DNA of 64,000 nt from Segatella buccae ATCC 33574 (GTDB lineage: Bacteria > Bacteroidota > Bacteroidia > Bacteroidales > Bacteroidaceae), in the NCBI RefSeq assembly GCF_000184945.1, contig NZ_GL586311.1, positions 2,355,295 to 2,419,294 on the forward strand, read 5' to 3'. The translations under genes were made by a program, and so were the position numbers. The notes beneath the pieces are model-generated. The model did not search any database. It was not told where the DNA came from and was given only the letters and a program-made list of their open reading frames with translations. Below are positions 54,273 through 64,000 of this stretch, in pieces (positions within the stretch are counted from its first letter, which is position 1; the number at the start of each line of letters is the position of its first letter).

Positions 54273-54299
54273 AAAAGCTGCCCATTGTGCAGCCTTTTT
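54273..54299 (+). terminator. Terminator of the LuxR-type gene
   Basis: aaaagctgc (54273-54281) pairs with gcagcctttt (from 54289) with a one-base bulge, followed by a T run. Confidence 0.6.
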
Positions 54300-54581
54300 A
54301 TTATCTTTTCCACACTCTGCCTTTTCCAATAGCAGAGAAGCATGGAAAGGACATTAGAGCTCTGTCAATGTTTAGCGGAGGAGAACACCGGACAGAATAA
54401 TTGTCAAAACATTTATTCATTTTCGGCCTCTCATATTACGATATTCACAACCGACAACCCACTTGACCGTAAATAAGCGATTTTAGCGACATTTCCAAAA
54501 CGCTGACAATCAGCTATTTGAATTTTATCAACATGAATTAGAATTCGGAAACGGGCCTGAAAGGGTCCAAACGAGTTTGCA

Positions 54582-54645
54582 AAAGGGGCACAGTTGCGAC
54601 GCAACTGTGCCCCTTTCAGCTTTCAAGTGTGGCTCTTTCGCAAGC
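54582..54645 (+). repeat. 16-bp hairpin with CAAGTGTG repeat (copy D, partial)
   Basis: 54582-54597 pairs perfectly with 54601-54616 around a 3-nt loop (gac). It is preceded by TTTGCA (54577-54582) but without the TA of a -7 box. AGCTTTCAAGTGTGGCTCTT follows at 54618-54637, close to motifs in copies A and C. The rest of 54300-54937 has no gene I can support. Confidence 0.55.
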
Positions 54646-54937
54646 CCGGAGATCCGGAAAGGAAAATTCGGTAGGTTTTCCCGATGGTTTGAAGCCTACT
54701 TTCCATTCTGGTTGAAAGATTTCTGTGGATGTATTTTTGTTAAGTTTATTCGCCACCATCAGTCTTCTTGTGGAGACAACTTTCACAGGTTTTATCGGTG
54801 TGTGACTGATACATGCTTTCATTCATCCCATCAAATGGCAACTGTCCGACGAACATGCAACACCTGATTATAACATAAAGGGCAGGCTGGAGTATATGTT
54901 CCACCCCGCCCCTCCCTGTTAAGGCAGCGCAAAAGTG

Positions 54938-55702
54938 CTATTTCTTTCGTGTGCGGACGAGGTCGAAAAGGTAGCTCGCCTTAATGACGATGTTGCCAAA
55001 ATTACTCTTGCCAAAGAAGTCACGTTTGCTGCTACCATAAATATTGCCAAGTCCATAATAGTAACGGGCCTCGACTTGAAAATGCCCGATCTTAGGTACG
55101 GAATATTCAACACCCAAGCCTACGGCAATGCCATAGTCGAACTTCTTCTCTACACTCATGGTGTCTTGGGCGACGACCGTGTTGCTGCGCCCTGTCGTAA
55201 GAGACTGGTTGCGCTTGCTCAATTCAAAATTGGTCGTGGTGGATTCACTTAAATAATAGCCAAACTGTGGCCCCAAATTAACAAAGAAATTGGCACCTTT
55301 GCTTTCGCGTCCCCATGCGAGGTGGGCAAACATGGGAACTTGCACATAGTTAATGGTGCGACTATACTCCTCAGCCAAACCGGTTTCTTCATTGATGACC
55401 GGCTCATTGTTAACTGTCTTTATATCCTCTTTCCAACCAAGTGAGGCATAGTTCACCTCGGCTTGAATGGCACAAATGGTCTTAAAATATTTTTCACACA
55501 CATACCGGAATGACAGTCCGCCGGTGATGCCGCCGTGGTAACCTTGAGACACCGAAGGATCGAAGCCTACATTGCTCAACACATAGCCGCCATTGACACC
55601 AACGGCAAAATCGTTGCGATGCTCGCCTATCTGCGAATGGGCGGAAGCGGATGTTAACAGATATATGGCCATGATGGCCGACACCTTTTTATGTATTCTC
55701 AT
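54938..55702 (-). CDS. PorT-like outer membrane beta-barrel protein
   Basis: A 254-residue exported protein (signal MRIHKKVSAIMAIYLLTSASA). The mature part has paired strands typical of eight-stranded barrels of the PorT/OmpW-like group: NDFAVGVNGGYVLSNVGFD, FFVNLGPQFGYYL, and the final strands VEARYYYGLGNIYGS and NIVIKASYLFDL. The true PorT helps the type IX secretion system, but this family is large, so the role is open. Confidence 0.72.
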   Translation of the reverse strand: MRIHKKVSAIMAIYLLTSASAHSQIGEHRNDFAVGVNGGYVLSNVGFDPSVSQGYHGGITGGLSFRYVCEKYFKTICAIQAEVNYASLGWKEDIKTVNNEPVINEETGLAEEYSRTINYVQVPMFAHLAWGRESKGANFFVNLGPQFGYYLSESTTTNFELSKRNQSLTTGRSNTVVAQDTMSVEKKFDYGIAVGLGVEYSVPKIGHFQVEARYYYGLGNIYGSSKRDFFGKSNFGNIVIKASYLFDLVRTRKK

Positions 55703-55809
55703 ATTATTCTTTTTCTATCTGTCACACTGTCTGTAAACACTCTACAATTTGCATGCACCAAGACACCTTCCCTACTTCTCTTAAGCCATGCTACTGCAGA
55801 ACGGCCATA

Positions 55810-57186
55810 TCAATAGGCAATAGACTCTATCTGTTTGTTGAAAGTGTAATGAATCAACAGGAAACTATGATTCTGGAATCCGCCACGTCCGGCTTTCTCA
55901 AAATACAATGGCGTTTGCAGCGGTTGGTAGGTGTTTTGCGCCTTCTCCCCTGTGAAGTTCTTACCAAACCGCTTAAATCCACGGAGAAAGAACTGTGCCT
56001 GGTCGTAACCAATAAGGGCAAAGCGAGGCATGGCAAACAGCATATCCGCCCCGAAAAGCGACTTATAGCGCCGTTCCAAGTCTACAGTCTTCGCATTGGA
56101 AGCATTATAATAGAAAGTGGAAGGGATATAAGTGTCATAACGGAAGAAACGGTCAAGATTGTACTTGGTATACATCAACCACTCGGTATAGCCATACAGA
56201 GAAACTACCAAACCGGGGTATTGGCTGTTAAGCAGGTCGAGTTTGTTTAATGCAGCAGTCAGCAGAGGAGAACGTCCCGAATTAAGAATAACGACATTCT
56301 GCTTAGAGCGGTCGAAAGCCTTGGCAAAAGCTTCGGGCGACGAGTTGAGATTTGTGATGCTGTATTTGATGCCACGACTTTCCAACTGCTTGCGGAGTCC
56401 GAAAGTAAATATCCCTTTCGTCGAAGCCGTATCATTACAATCGATGAAAATGGGATGAGCATTGGGGAATCGATTCAAATAGGCATTGATGGCCGATCGG
56501 TTAAGCGATTCTGCCGATTGATAGACTTGGTAAACCTGCCTGTTGGTATTCACTTCGTTTCCACTGATAGAAAAAGGAATGACCATCTTTATGTCGTATG
56601 CCTTGCAAAACTCCCCAAGCGCTGCAACTTGCTTGGAATATAGAGGTCCAAAAATAACATCACACTTCGTGGCCCCCTCTTTCAGCAACGTTTGCCGCAT
56701 ATCTGCATCAATAGGAACATTCCAAGCGTATACTTCGGTGGAGAAACCTTGTCGCTTCATGTCTTCAACGGCCATGAGAAAGCCACGGTAGTACTCGACC
56801 ATCCGCCGACCGTCGCCATCCACATCATGCAGGGGCAACATCATGCCTACGCGAATGGCCGATGACGGAGTGGCTGCCTTTGCGGATGTCACCACCTTAG
56901 CGGGCGTTGCGGGTGTCTTGACACTATTTGCTGACCGTTCCGGCTTTGCAAAAGGAATGAAGACTGTCGTCCCTTTTTTAAGCACATAGCCTTCGGTCTT
57001 CATATCGGGATTGGCATCCAACAAGTCGGGCACAGTGATGCCGTACTTGTTTGCAATGCCAAACAGCGTGTCCTTTTTCTTTGTCTGATAAATATCGCGC
57101 CACTTGGTGCTTTGTCCAAATACAGATACGCTTAAAAGCAAAGTGAGGGACAACAACAAATATCTTAAAAAATGTCTCATATCCAT
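55810..57186 (-). CDS. LysM and periplasmic-binding (Peripla_BP_6-like) protein
   Basis: A 458-residue exported protein; ATGs at 57186 and 57180 (MRHFLRYLLLSLTLLLSVSV) are both possible starts. A LysM domain at about residues 33-78 (KKDTLFGIANKYGITVPDLL) should bind peptidoglycan. After a Thr/Pro/Ala-rich linker, residues 110-455 resemble a type 1 periplasmic-binding fold (IRVGMMLPLHDVDGDGRRMV). No transporter genes are nearby, so it is more likely a cell-wall sensor or scaffold than part of an uptake system. Its -7 box may be TATTTTTG (minus, 57214-57207). Confidence 0.8.
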   Translation of the reverse strand: MDMRHFLRYLLLSLTLLLSVSVFGQSTKWRDIYQTKKKDTLFGIANKYGITVPDLLDANPDMKTEGYVLKKGTTVFIPFAKPERSANSVKTPATPAKVVTSAKAATPSSAIRVGMMLPLHDVDGDGRRMVEYYRGFLMAVEDMKRQGFSTEVYAWNVPIDADMRQTLLKEGATKCDVIFGPLYSKQVAALGEFCKAYDIKMVIPFSISGNEVNTNRQVYQVYQSAESLNRSAINAYLNRFPNAHPIFIDCNDTASTKGIFTFGLRKQLESRGIKYSITNLNSSPEAFAKAFDRSKQNVVILNSGRSPLLTAALNKLDLLNSQYPGLVVSLYGYTEWLMYTKYNLDRFFRYDTYIPSTFYYNASNAKTVDLERRYKSLFGADMLFAMPRFALIGYDQAQFFLRGFKRFGKNFTGEKAQNTYQPLQTPLYFEKAGRGGFQNHSFLLIHYTFNKQIESIAY

Positions 57187-57206
57187 AGGTATTTTGTATT
57201 CAAGTG

Positions 57207-57214
57207 CAAAAATA
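57207..57214 (-). promoter_or_regulatory. Candidate -7 box of the LysM gene
   Basis: The minus strand reads TATTTTTG, about 20 nt before the start. No TTTG at -33. Confidence 0.45.
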
Positions 57215-57258
57215 CAAAAAATCTATTATCCCACATTGATTATCTTTCATCTTTTTAT

Positions 57259-57266
57259 TAACTTTG
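57259..57266 (+). promoter_or_regulatory. -7 box of the CHU_C-uvrA unit
   Basis: TAACTTTG, ending 14 nt before ATG 57281. No clear -33 TTTG. It is divergent from the LysM gene. Confidence 0.5.
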
Positions 57267-57280
57267 CATAATTAAACGAT

Positions 57281-57991
57281 ATGGAAAGGAAAATTAAACT
57301 AATATTAGCATTGGCCATTTCGTGTCTGTCGATAGTCACTGTCAATGCACAAGATTACCCCACTATTTCTCCCAATGCGACGTTTACCGATGCTGAAGGA
57401 CACACCGAGGAGGGAACGAGTTTTAGCGGGTCGGCCCCCATTACGGTCAAGCTACAGGCCAATCCCACAGCCACAGATGGGTGGACCCCCTATTACGAAT
57501 GGAGATTTTATACTGACAACAACACTTCCCCCTATCTTGTAAGATATGAGCAAAATACTGATTTCACCTTTAATGTAGCCGGAAGTCATCGCATCATTTG
57601 CTATGCCAAATTCAGCAAGAGCGGACAAACTGCCATAGAAGTGTCTAACGAAGAGGAGCCGATAACGATTTCGATCTCAGAAAGCAAACTGGAGATGCCC
57701 AACGCTTTTTCGCCAAATGGAGATGGAATAAATGACATCTATAAAGCAAAGGCGGGCTACCAATCACTCGTGGAGTTTCATGCCTACATCTTCAACCGCT
57801 GGGGACAAAAACTGTATGAATGGGATAATCCGGCCAATGGATGGGACGGTACCTATAAGGGAAAAGACGTTAAACAGGGTGTTTACTTCGTATTGGTGAA
57901 AGCGAAAGGTGCTGACGGGCGAATATTCAACATCAAAAAGGATGTCAATTTGCTGAGGGGATACACCGAAGCATCGACTGTCACAGAATAG
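57281..57991 (+). CDS. Secreted protein with gliding-motility (CHU_C) C-terminal domain
   Basis: A 236-residue exported protein (signal MERKIKLILALAISCLSIVT). The middle looks like an immunoglobulin/PKD-type fold. The C-terminal 90 residues carry the CHU_C pattern: PNAFSPNGDGINDIYKAKAG, then FNRWGQKLYEWDNPANGWDG and a final strand QGVYFVLVKAKG. This is a type IX secretion sorting signal family. It is followed 19 nt later by uvrA, so they may share a message although their jobs differ. Confidence 0.85.
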   Translation: MERKIKLILALAISCLSIVTVNAQDYPTISPNATFTDAEGHTEEGTSFSGSAPITVKLQANPTATDGWTPYYEWRFYTDNNTSPYLVRYEQNTDFTFNVAGSHRIICYAKFSKSGQTAIEVSNEEEPITISISESKLEMPNAFSPNGDGINDIYKAKAGYQSLVEFHAYIFNRWGQKLYEWDNPANGWDGTYKGKDVKQGVYFVLVKAKGADGRIFNIKKDVNLLRGYTEASTVTE

Positions 57992-58010
57992 GCCATTAGA
58001 ACAGGAAAGA

Positions 58011-60872
58011 ATGAATCACAAGATAGCACAAACTGAACAAGACTTTTTGGACTCAGAACGGAAAATATGTGTATGGGGAGCACGTGTACACAATCTAAAG
58101 AATGTGGATGTCGTGATACCCCGCAACTCATTGACGGTAATCACAGGGCTCTCGGGATCAGGAAAATCCTCTTTGGCATTCGACACCATATTTGCTGAAG
58201 GGCAGCGTCGGTATATAGAGACTTTCTCTGCATACGCACGCAACTTTTTAGGCAACATGGAACGACCGGATGTTGACAAAATCACAGGATTAAGTCCGGT
58301 TATCAGCATCGAACAGAAGACAACCAACAAAAATCCCCGTTCTACTGTCGGAACCACGACAGAGGTGTATGACTACCTGCGCTTGCTGTATGCACGGGCG
58401 GGTACGGCCTACAGCTATATGAGCGGAGAGAAAATGGTGAAATATACCGAAGAACAAGTCATTGACATGATTCTCAATGACTATATGGGCAAGCGTATCT
58501 ACATCCTCGCCCCACTTGTCCGTCAACGGAAAGGCCACTATCGCGAACTTTTTGAGAGTATGCGCAGAAAGGGTTATCTCAACATACGCATAGACGGTGA
58601 GATACAGGAGATTGTGCGCGGAATGAAAGTTGATCGATACAAGAACCACAACATCGAAGTAGTCATCGACAAACTTGCTGTTCAGAACAAAGAAGATGAA
58701 CGATTGAGAAAAAGCATCCAGGTGGCCATGAAACAAGGTGAAGGTGTCTTGATGATTATGGACAAGGACAGCGGAGAAATCAAAAACTTCTCCAAACGGC
58801 TCATGGATCCTATCACCGGACTTGCATACGGCGATCCGGCACCTAACATTTTTTCCTTCAACTCTCCCGAAGGGGCATGCCCGCACTGCAAAGGGTTAGG
58901 AGTCATCAATGAGATAGACCTCGGAAAGGTTATCCCGGATCCCAAACTAAGTATTTACGAAGGTGCCATCGTACCTTTGGGGAAATACAAAAACCAAATG
59001 ATATTTTGGCAAATCGAGGCCATATTGGAGAGGTTTGGCTGCAAACTGAAGACACCTGTCAAAGACATTCCAAAAGAGGCCATGGATGAAATCTTGTATG
59101 GTTCGCTCGAATCTCTAAAGATAGACCGAGAGAAGATGCATACCACCAGCGATTATTTCATCTCATTCGATGGTGTCATCAAATATTTGCGCACAGTCAT
59201 GGACAACGATGACTCGACGAGCGGACAAAAATGGGCCGACCAATTCCTTGCCGAAGTAGAGTGTCCGGAATGTCACGGTCAACGACTGAAACGTGAGTCG
59301 CTGTCATACAAAATCTGGGAGAAGAATATCTCTGAAGTCGCCAACCTTGATATCTCGGAATTAAAAGAATGGCTCGAGCATGTGGAGGAACATTTGGAAC
59401 CCACAAAAAAGAAGATAGCCACGGAAATAGTCAAAGAACTTCGTTCGCGTGTGACTTTTCTCTTGGAAGTGGGACTGGACTATCTTTCGTTGAATCGCCA
59501 GTCTGCCACACTGTCGGGTGGTGAAAGCCAACGTATCCGTTTGGCGACACAGATAGGAAGCCAACTGGTGAATGTGCTTTACATCCTTGATGAACCGAGC
59601 ATAGGATTACATCAACGTGACAACGAACGGCTTATCAATTCCTTAAAAGAGCTGCGTGACATGGGCAACACGGTGATCGTGGTAGAACATGATGAAGACA
59701 TGATGCGGGCTGCCGACTGGATTATTGATATAGGCCCTAAGGCCGGACGTAAAGGTGGAGAAGTTGTGTTTCAGGGCACTCCTGCTGAAATGCTCAAGCA
59801 ACATACGATTACGGCCGACTACCTGAATGGTGAAAGAAAGATAGAAGTCCCGACACAAAGACGAAAGGGTAATGGCAAAATGATTACCTTAAAGGGTTGT
59901 AAAGGAAACAATCTTAAAAATGTGGATGTCACTTTTCCTCTTGGGACGCTCACTGTAGTTACAGGAGTCTCCGGTTCGGGAAAATCTACACTTATCAATG
60001 AGACCCTCCAACCGATTCTGTCACATCACTTCTACCGGTCATTGAAAAAGCCAATGGCATTCAAAAAGATAGAAGGCATTGAGAATATAGACAAAGTGGT
60101 CAATGTGGACCAAAGCCCCATAGGACGCACGCCTCGTTCAAATCCGGCCACCTACACGGGTGTATTCAGCGATATTCGCGCGTTGTTTGTCAATTTGCCC
60201 GAAGCTAAGATCAGAGGCTACAAACCGGGGCGTTTCTCTTTTAACGTGAAAGGGGGGCGATGCGAAACATGCGCAGGAAACGGCTACAAGACCATCGAAA
60301 TGAATTTTCTGCCTGACGTGATGGTACCTTGTGAAGAATGTCACGGCAAAAGATACAATAGAGAGACTCTTGAGGTCAGGTTTAAAGGAAAATCCATTGC
60401 CGATGTTCTTGATATGACCATCAATCAGGCAGTTGATTTTTTTGAGAATGTACCACAAATTCTCCCACGCATTAAAGCCCTTCAAAATGTAGGATTGGGA
60501 TATATCAAACTCGGACAATCCTCCACTACGCTGTCCGGTGGCGAAAGTCAGCGCGTGAAACTGGCAACGGAATTGGCAAAGAAAGATACAGGGCGGACGA
60601 TGTATATCCTTGATGAACCGACAACAGGACTCCATTTTGAGGACATTCGTATTTTGATGGATGTTCTTCAAAAACTTGTTGACAGAGGCAATACCGTCAT
60701 CATTATTGAGCACAACCTTGATGTCATCAAACTTGCAGACTATATCATTGACATGGGACCGGAAGGTGGCCGAGGCGGCGGAACGCTTCTTGCATCGGGT
60801 ACTCCCGAAGCTGTCGCCAAAAGCCTAAAAGGCTATACGCCCAGATTCTTAAGGCTCGCGATAGGCCATTAG
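58011..60872 (+). CDS. uvrA: Excinuclease ABC subunit A
   Basis: The damage-recognition ATPase of nucleotide excision repair, 953 aa. Two ABC ATPase halves are visible: Walker [14 protein letters not shown] (near 45) and [13 protein letters not shown] (near 655), signatures [12 protein letters not shown] (near 503) and [12 protein letters not shown] (near 842). Zinc sites are CPHCKGLG with CPECHGQR in the first half and CETCAGNG with CEECHGKR in the second. It is complete, with a strong shared terminator downstream. Confidence 0.98.
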   Translation: MNHKIAQTEQDFLDSERKICVWGARVHNLKNVDVVIPRNSLTVITGLSGSGKSSLAFDTIFAEGQRRYIETFSAYARNFLGNMERPDVDKITGLSPVISIEQKTTNKNPRSTVGTTTEVYDYLRLLYARAGTAYSYMSGEKMVKYTEEQVIDMILNDYMGKRIYILAPLVRQRKGHYRELFESMRRKGYLNIRIDGEIQEIVRGMKVDRYKNHNIEVVIDKLAVQNKEDERLRKSIQVAMKQGEGVLMIMDKDSGEIKNFSKRLMDPITGLAYGDPAPNIFSFNSPEGACPHCKGLGVINEIDLGKVIPDPKLSIYEGAIVPLGKYKNQMIFWQIEAILERFGCKLKTPVKDIPKEAMDEILYGSLESLKIDREKMHTTSDYFISFDGVIKYLRTVMDNDDSTSGQKWADQFLAEVECPECHGQRLKRESLSYKIWEKNISEVANLDISELKEWLEHVEEHLEPTKKKIATEIVKELRSRVTFLLEVGLDYLSLNRQSATLSGGESQRIRLATQIGSQLVNVLYILDEPSIGLHQRDNERLINSLKELRDMGNTVIVVEHDEDMMRAADWIIDIGPKAGRKGGEVVFQGTPAEMLKQHTITADYLNGERKIEVPTQRRKGNGKMITLKGCKGNNLKNVDVTFPLGTLTVVTGVSGSGKSTLINETLQPILSHHFYRSLKKPMAFKKIEGIENIDKVVNVDQSPIGRTPRSNPATYTGVFSDIRALFVNLPEAKIRGYKPGRFSFNVKGGRCETCAGNGYKTIEMNFLPDVMVPCEECHGKRYNRETLEVRFKGKSIADVLDMTINQAVDFFENVPQILPRIKALQNVGLGYIKLGQSSTTLSGGESQRVKLATELAKKDTGRTMYILDEPTTGLHFEDIRILMDVLQKLVDRGNTVIIIEHNLDVIKLADYIIDMGPEGGRGGGTLLASGTPEAVAKSLKGYTPRFLRLAIGH

Positions 60873-60958
60873 CAGGGGCCAAGCCATATGTACCTGCCCT
60901 CTCCACTATTAGAGATTAGGAAGGTTCGGCATCAGGACATAACATATAAAGCCAATAA

Positions 60959-61008
60959 AAAAGGAGAAATCCCATGACGAGTTGTGTCGTCATGGGATTT
61001 CTCCTTTT
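60959..61008. terminator. Bidirectional terminator between uvrA and nuoN
   Basis: 60959-60980 pairs perfectly with 60987-61008 (22 bp, 6-nt loop), with flanking A/T runs on both sides. It serves convergent uvrA and the nuo genes. Confidence 0.92.
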
Positions 61009-61027
61009 ATCTTTGTGCTTGCAAAAA

Positions 61028-62479
61028 CTATCCTACGGATGCAACGTTTATCCAATTATAAACAAATGAGCAAACGCCAAAAGCAACCACGCCAAGTGTA
61101 CACAGAGCCAATGCCAGCTTGGTGTTAGCATGACTGGTGAAAGTCGGCAACGGATTATCATTATGTTTAATGAACATCGCTTTGACGATGAGCAAATAGT
61201 AGTAAAGGCTGACCACTGTATTCAACAAAGCAATAAATACCACTGCATACGCCAAGCCTCCCATTGTGGTAGTGATATCAGCTCCTTTCAATGCGGCCAT
61301 GAAGACAAAAAACTTTGAAAACATGCCTGCAAAAGGTGGAATACCGCCCAAAGAGAACAAAGCCAATGTCATCAAGAAAGCCAACTTTGGATTGGTCTTA
61401 TAAAGACCATTATAGCTATCCATGTCCACGACTCCCCCATTATGCTCCTCAATGGCACTGATGATGGTAAACACACTCATGTTGGCTACAACATAAACCA
61501 ATACATAGTATGACAAAGCTGTCGTACTCATCGCATTGTCACCAACCACAGCCAACATAATATAACCGGCTTGGGAGATGGAGCTGAAGGCCATGAAGCG
61601 TTTCAAGTCACTCTGACGAATGGCAAAAAGATTGGCTACGGTAATGGAAAGGACTATCACAATGAAGAGCAAGTACTGCCAATACTCAAGCATCGGAGAG
61701 AAGACTTTCATCAAAATGGCACAGAGAGTAAAGGCGACGGCTCCTTTGGATACAACGGAAAGATAGCCCGTAACGGTTGTCGGTGCCCCTTGATAGGAAT
61801 CGGCTGTCCAAAAGTGGAAAGGTACGAGAGAAATCTTGAAGCCAAGTCCACTGAAGAAGAACACAAGTCCCATGATTGTCAACGGTGAAGCCGTAAGGTT
61901 GATATCATCAAAATAAAGATTACCGGCTGCCGCATACAGGAAAGAGATGCCATACAACATCACTCCGCTTGAGAAGGTTGCCGTAAGAATAAACTTTGCA
62001 CCGGCTTCTGCCGAATTGTGGCGATACTTGTCAAAGGCTACTAAACATGCCATGGGGACGGAAGCCATTTCCAATCCAAGAAAGAACAGAAGGAAATGGT
62101 TGGCACTTACCATCATGTTCATACCCAACAAAGTTGAGACTACGAGCATATAGAACTCTCCCTCTTTAAAGGCAGTATCTTTACGAGAAAGCCATTCCTT
62201 TGCCTGAATCATCACAATCAGTGTGCCCACGGCCAATATAGATTTGATGACACCTATGGAAGCATTGGTAGCATACATGCCGCCAAAAGTCGTACTTGTA
62301 GCAACAGGACTCAAATTGATAAGGATATGCACCAGCATCAACACACACATCAGTGGATTGAACCATTTACGCTCAGAAGCCTTAGAACTACAAAAGTCGG
62401 CAATGAAGGCTATTACCAGAATAGTCATCAGCGTGACCTCCGGTATCATCTTGAGAAATTGACTATAATCGATATTCAT
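61028..62479 (-). CDS. nuoN: NADH-quinone oxidoreductase subunit N
   Basis: A 483-residue proton-pumping antiporter-like subunit of respiratory complex I with about 14 transmembrane helices. Family features include the broken-helix region with conserved lysines ([25 protein letters not shown]) and [23 protein letters not shown]. It follows nuoM by 21 nt, the usual order L-M-N, on the minus strand. In gut Bacteroidota the complex often lacks the NADH module, so the electron donor may not be NADH. Confidence 0.95.
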   Translation of the reverse strand: MNIDYSQFLKMIPEVTLMTILVIAFIADFCSSKASERKWFNPLMCVLMLVHILINLSPVATSTTFGGMYATNASIGVIKSILAVGTLIVMIQAKEWLSRKDTAFKEGEFYMLVVSTLLGMNMMVSANHFLLFFLGLEMASVPMACLVAFDKYRHNSAEAGAKFILTATFSSGVMLYGISFLYAAAGNLYFDDINLTASPLTIMGLVFFFSGLGFKISLVPFHFWTADSYQGAPTTVTGYLSVVSKGAVAFTLCAILMKVFSPMLEYWQYLLFIVIVLSITVANLFAIRQSDLKRFMAFSSISQAGYIMLAVVGDNAMSTTALSYYVLVYVVANMSVFTIISAIEEHNGGVVDMDSYNGLYKTNPKLAFLMTLALFSLGGIPPFAGMFSKFFVFMAALKGADITTTMGGLAYAVVFIALLNTVVSLYYYLLIVKAMFIKHNDNPLPTFTSHANTKLALALCTLGVVAFGVCSFVYNWINVASVG

Positions 62480-62500
62480 AATTATTTCTTCTTTTATCTG

Positions 62501-64000
62501 TTAAAGCGCAGCGATATTTGCAAAACTGCCAATGTGCTGAATGACGGGCCCTACCGCGCCTGTAATGATATGGCTTGCCCAATAAGGGAACAGGCCGAGA
62601 CCGGCGACACAGGCAATCAGCCCTATGACTGCCACACGCTCATCCCAAGAGGCATCATGGAGTTTGTAGAACTCCTGATTGGGTACTTGCTGGAAAAGAA
62701 TCTTACCAACAACGCGCAAGATGTAAACAGCCGTCACAACAATGGAGGTACAAGCGATGATGGTACATGCACGATGGAACGTGTCTGCATTTTCGAATGA
62801 ACCTACGAAGATGGTCATTTCTGCAACAAAGCCAGAGAAGCCGGGAAGTCCCAAGTTGGCCAAACCGGCAATGACATAGCCGCATGAGAGGAAAGGCACG
62901 ATCTTCATCAAGCCGCCGAGATAGCGTACATCACGCGTCCCAGCACGGTGATAAATCATACCAATGACAGCAAAGAACAAAGCAGTCATCAAGCCATGCG
63001 AGAGCATCTGAAGAATGGCACCGGTAATAGCGGTCTGCGTCATCATCAACAATGCAAAAAGCACCATGCCACAGTGTGATACAGAAGAATAAGCATTGAT
63101 GTACTTCAAGTCGGTTTGCACACAGGCAGAGAATGCACCATAAACCACAGAGATGGTTGTCAGCACAAGGAAAACCGGTGCCCAAGTGTCAAGTGCACCA
63201 GGCAAGAGGTACATGGCGATGCGGAAACAGCCATATCCACCCAATTTCATCAGCACACCGGCATGAAGCATAGAGACTGCCGTCGGGGCACTGGCGTGAC
63301 CATCGGGAGACCATGTGTGGAACGGGAACAGGGCACCAAGTACGCCGAAACCGATAAATACAAACGGGAAGAATACTTTTTGAACATTTTCCGGGATATT
63401 AGCCAAGGCCGCAATTTCATTGATATTCATGGTCGTTGCACCACTGAAGTAATAAATGCCCAAAATGCCAATAATCAGCAAGGCAGAACCGCCCATCAGC
63501 ATCAACGTCAACTTCATGGCTGCATATTCCTTGGCTCCGGTTCCCCACACACCGATGAGAAGATACATGGGAATCAGTGCTACCTCATAGAACATGAACA
63601 TGGTGAACAAGTCTACGGATATAAAGAAACCGAAGACACCTGTACTCAACAATACAAACCAAAGGAAATACTCCTTCTTCATGGGCTCCAGTTGCCAAGA
63701 AGCAAATGTACCTGTAAAGACAATGATGGCTGAAAGCAATATCATGACAACAGAGATGCCGTCGACACCAATAGCGTATTCGATATTGAGCGGTTCAAAC
63801 CAAGGCACACTGTAAGTGAAAAGCATCGGATACTGGTCAGCAGGCATTGTCTCACGCAAATCAAGAAATGCGAAAACCAAATAGATGGCGAGTCCCAACA
63901 AACAAGTGGAACCGGCAACCATCACCCCACGCACCTGATTGTCATTCTTGGAAAGCCAAAGGCCTGCCAACATCAAAATGGGGATTACTACGAATAATGT
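62501..64000 (-). CDS. nuoM: NADH-quinone oxidoreductase subunit M (partial)
   Basis: The frame is open to the right edge of the window, so the N terminus is missing (the visible part begins TLFVVIPILMLAGLW). At least 499 residues of a multi-spanning antiporter-like subunit are present. Motifs include FHTWSPDGHASAPTAVSMLH and LKYINAYSSVSHCGMVL, matching NuoM. The ATG at 63973 is internal. nuoL is expected just outside the window. Confidence 0.93.
   Translation of the reverse strand, partial: TLFVVIPILMLAGLWLSKNDNQVRGVMVAGSTCLLGLAIYLVFAFLDLRETMPADQYPMLFTYSVPWFEPLNIEYAIGVDGISVVMILLSAIIVFTGTFASWQLEPMKKEYFLWFVLLSTGVFGFFISVDLFTMFMFYEVALIPMYLLIGVWGTGAKEYAAMKLTLMLMGGSALLIIGILGIYYFSGATTMNINEIAALANIPENVQKVFFPFVFIGFGVLGALFPFHTWSPDGHASAPTAVSMLHAGVLMKLGGYGCFRIAMYLLPGALDTWAPVFLVLTTISVVYGAFSACVQTDLKYINAYSSVSHCGMVLFALLMMTQTAITGAILQMLSHGLMTALFFAVIGMIYHRAGTRDVRYLGGLMKIVPFLSCGYVIAGLANLGLPGFSGFVAEMTIFVGSFENADTFHRACTIIACTSIVVTAVYILRVVGKILFQQVPNQEFYKLHDASWDERVAVIGLIACVAGLGLFPYWASHIITGAVGPVIQHIGSFANIAAL

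Noticed and set aside
61008..61015. TATCTTTG promoter box on the plus strand
   Set aside because: It lies in the T run of a terminator, points into the antisense of nuoN and has no hairpin after it, so it is likely chance.

Overview
The window comes from a Bacteroidota genome, most likely the Prevotellaceae. The evidence is a SusC/SusD pair inside a glycan locus, Rho with a long acidic insertion, a CHU_C-type gliding/T9SS C-terminal domain, LptC and PpiD of the Bacteroidales type, almost no Shine-Dalgarno sites, and promoters of the form TTTG-N19-21-TAnnTTTG. I recognise no phage and no intact insertion sequence.

Layout. 1-1200: non-coding, holding copy A of a dispersed promoter-hairpin element. 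1202-9062: rho, divergent from an ABC-F ATPase, then engB, a Gfo/Idh/MocA oxidoreductase, a DUF4421 protein and a DUF1460 protein. 9150-9470: tRNA-Ser(GCT) and tRNA-Glu(CTC) with promoter and terminator. 9480-10430: a decayed VOC-family gene abutting a perfect 20-bp inverted repeat. 10517-12007: a methyltransferase and an O6-alkylguanine-DNA alkyltransferase. 12134-17800 (minus): outer membrane protein, lptC, a HlyC/CorC-type CBS protein and a PpiD-like foldase. 17925-23052 (plus): a DUF4105 membrane protein, a small secreted ORF and secA. 23298-28547: a lone Wza-like lipoprotein, a SIMPL protein, and an AraC / dipeptidyl-peptidase III / AlkD-like operon. 29190-46322 (minus): a beta-mannan utilisation locus. 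46912-57186: an N-acetylglucosamine kinase-like protein, a large MscS channel with kdsA, kdsD and a phospholipase-D protein, a LuxR-type regulator, a PorT-like barrel and a LysM/periplasmic-binding protein. 57281-64000: a CHU_C protein, uvrA, nuoN and a partial nuoM.

Mannan locus. Surface lipoproteins and secreted GH5 and GH26 enzymes would cut and deacetylate glucomannan. SusC/SusD import oligosaccharides. A GPH-type symporter, a cellobiose/mannobiose 2-epimerase and a GH130 mannosylglucose phosphorylase finish the work inside. A terminator splits it into two transcription units. Both promoters carry the same direct-repeat sequence at the same distance from the -7 box, which suggests one activator for both.

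Most interesting points. (1) The small ORF just before secA has a signal peptide and a C-terminal I-R-G-P motif. The codons around that motif form one arm of a perfect 17-bp hairpin whose other arm lies just upstream of the secA start. This is the layout of E. coli secM-secA, in an organism without Shine-Dalgarno sites. (2) Non-coding elements A and C share a promoter, an immediate hairpin and two further motifs at identical spacing over 233 nt; B shares the promoter-hairpin part. (3) The shared mannan operator. All three are read from sequence and need testing.
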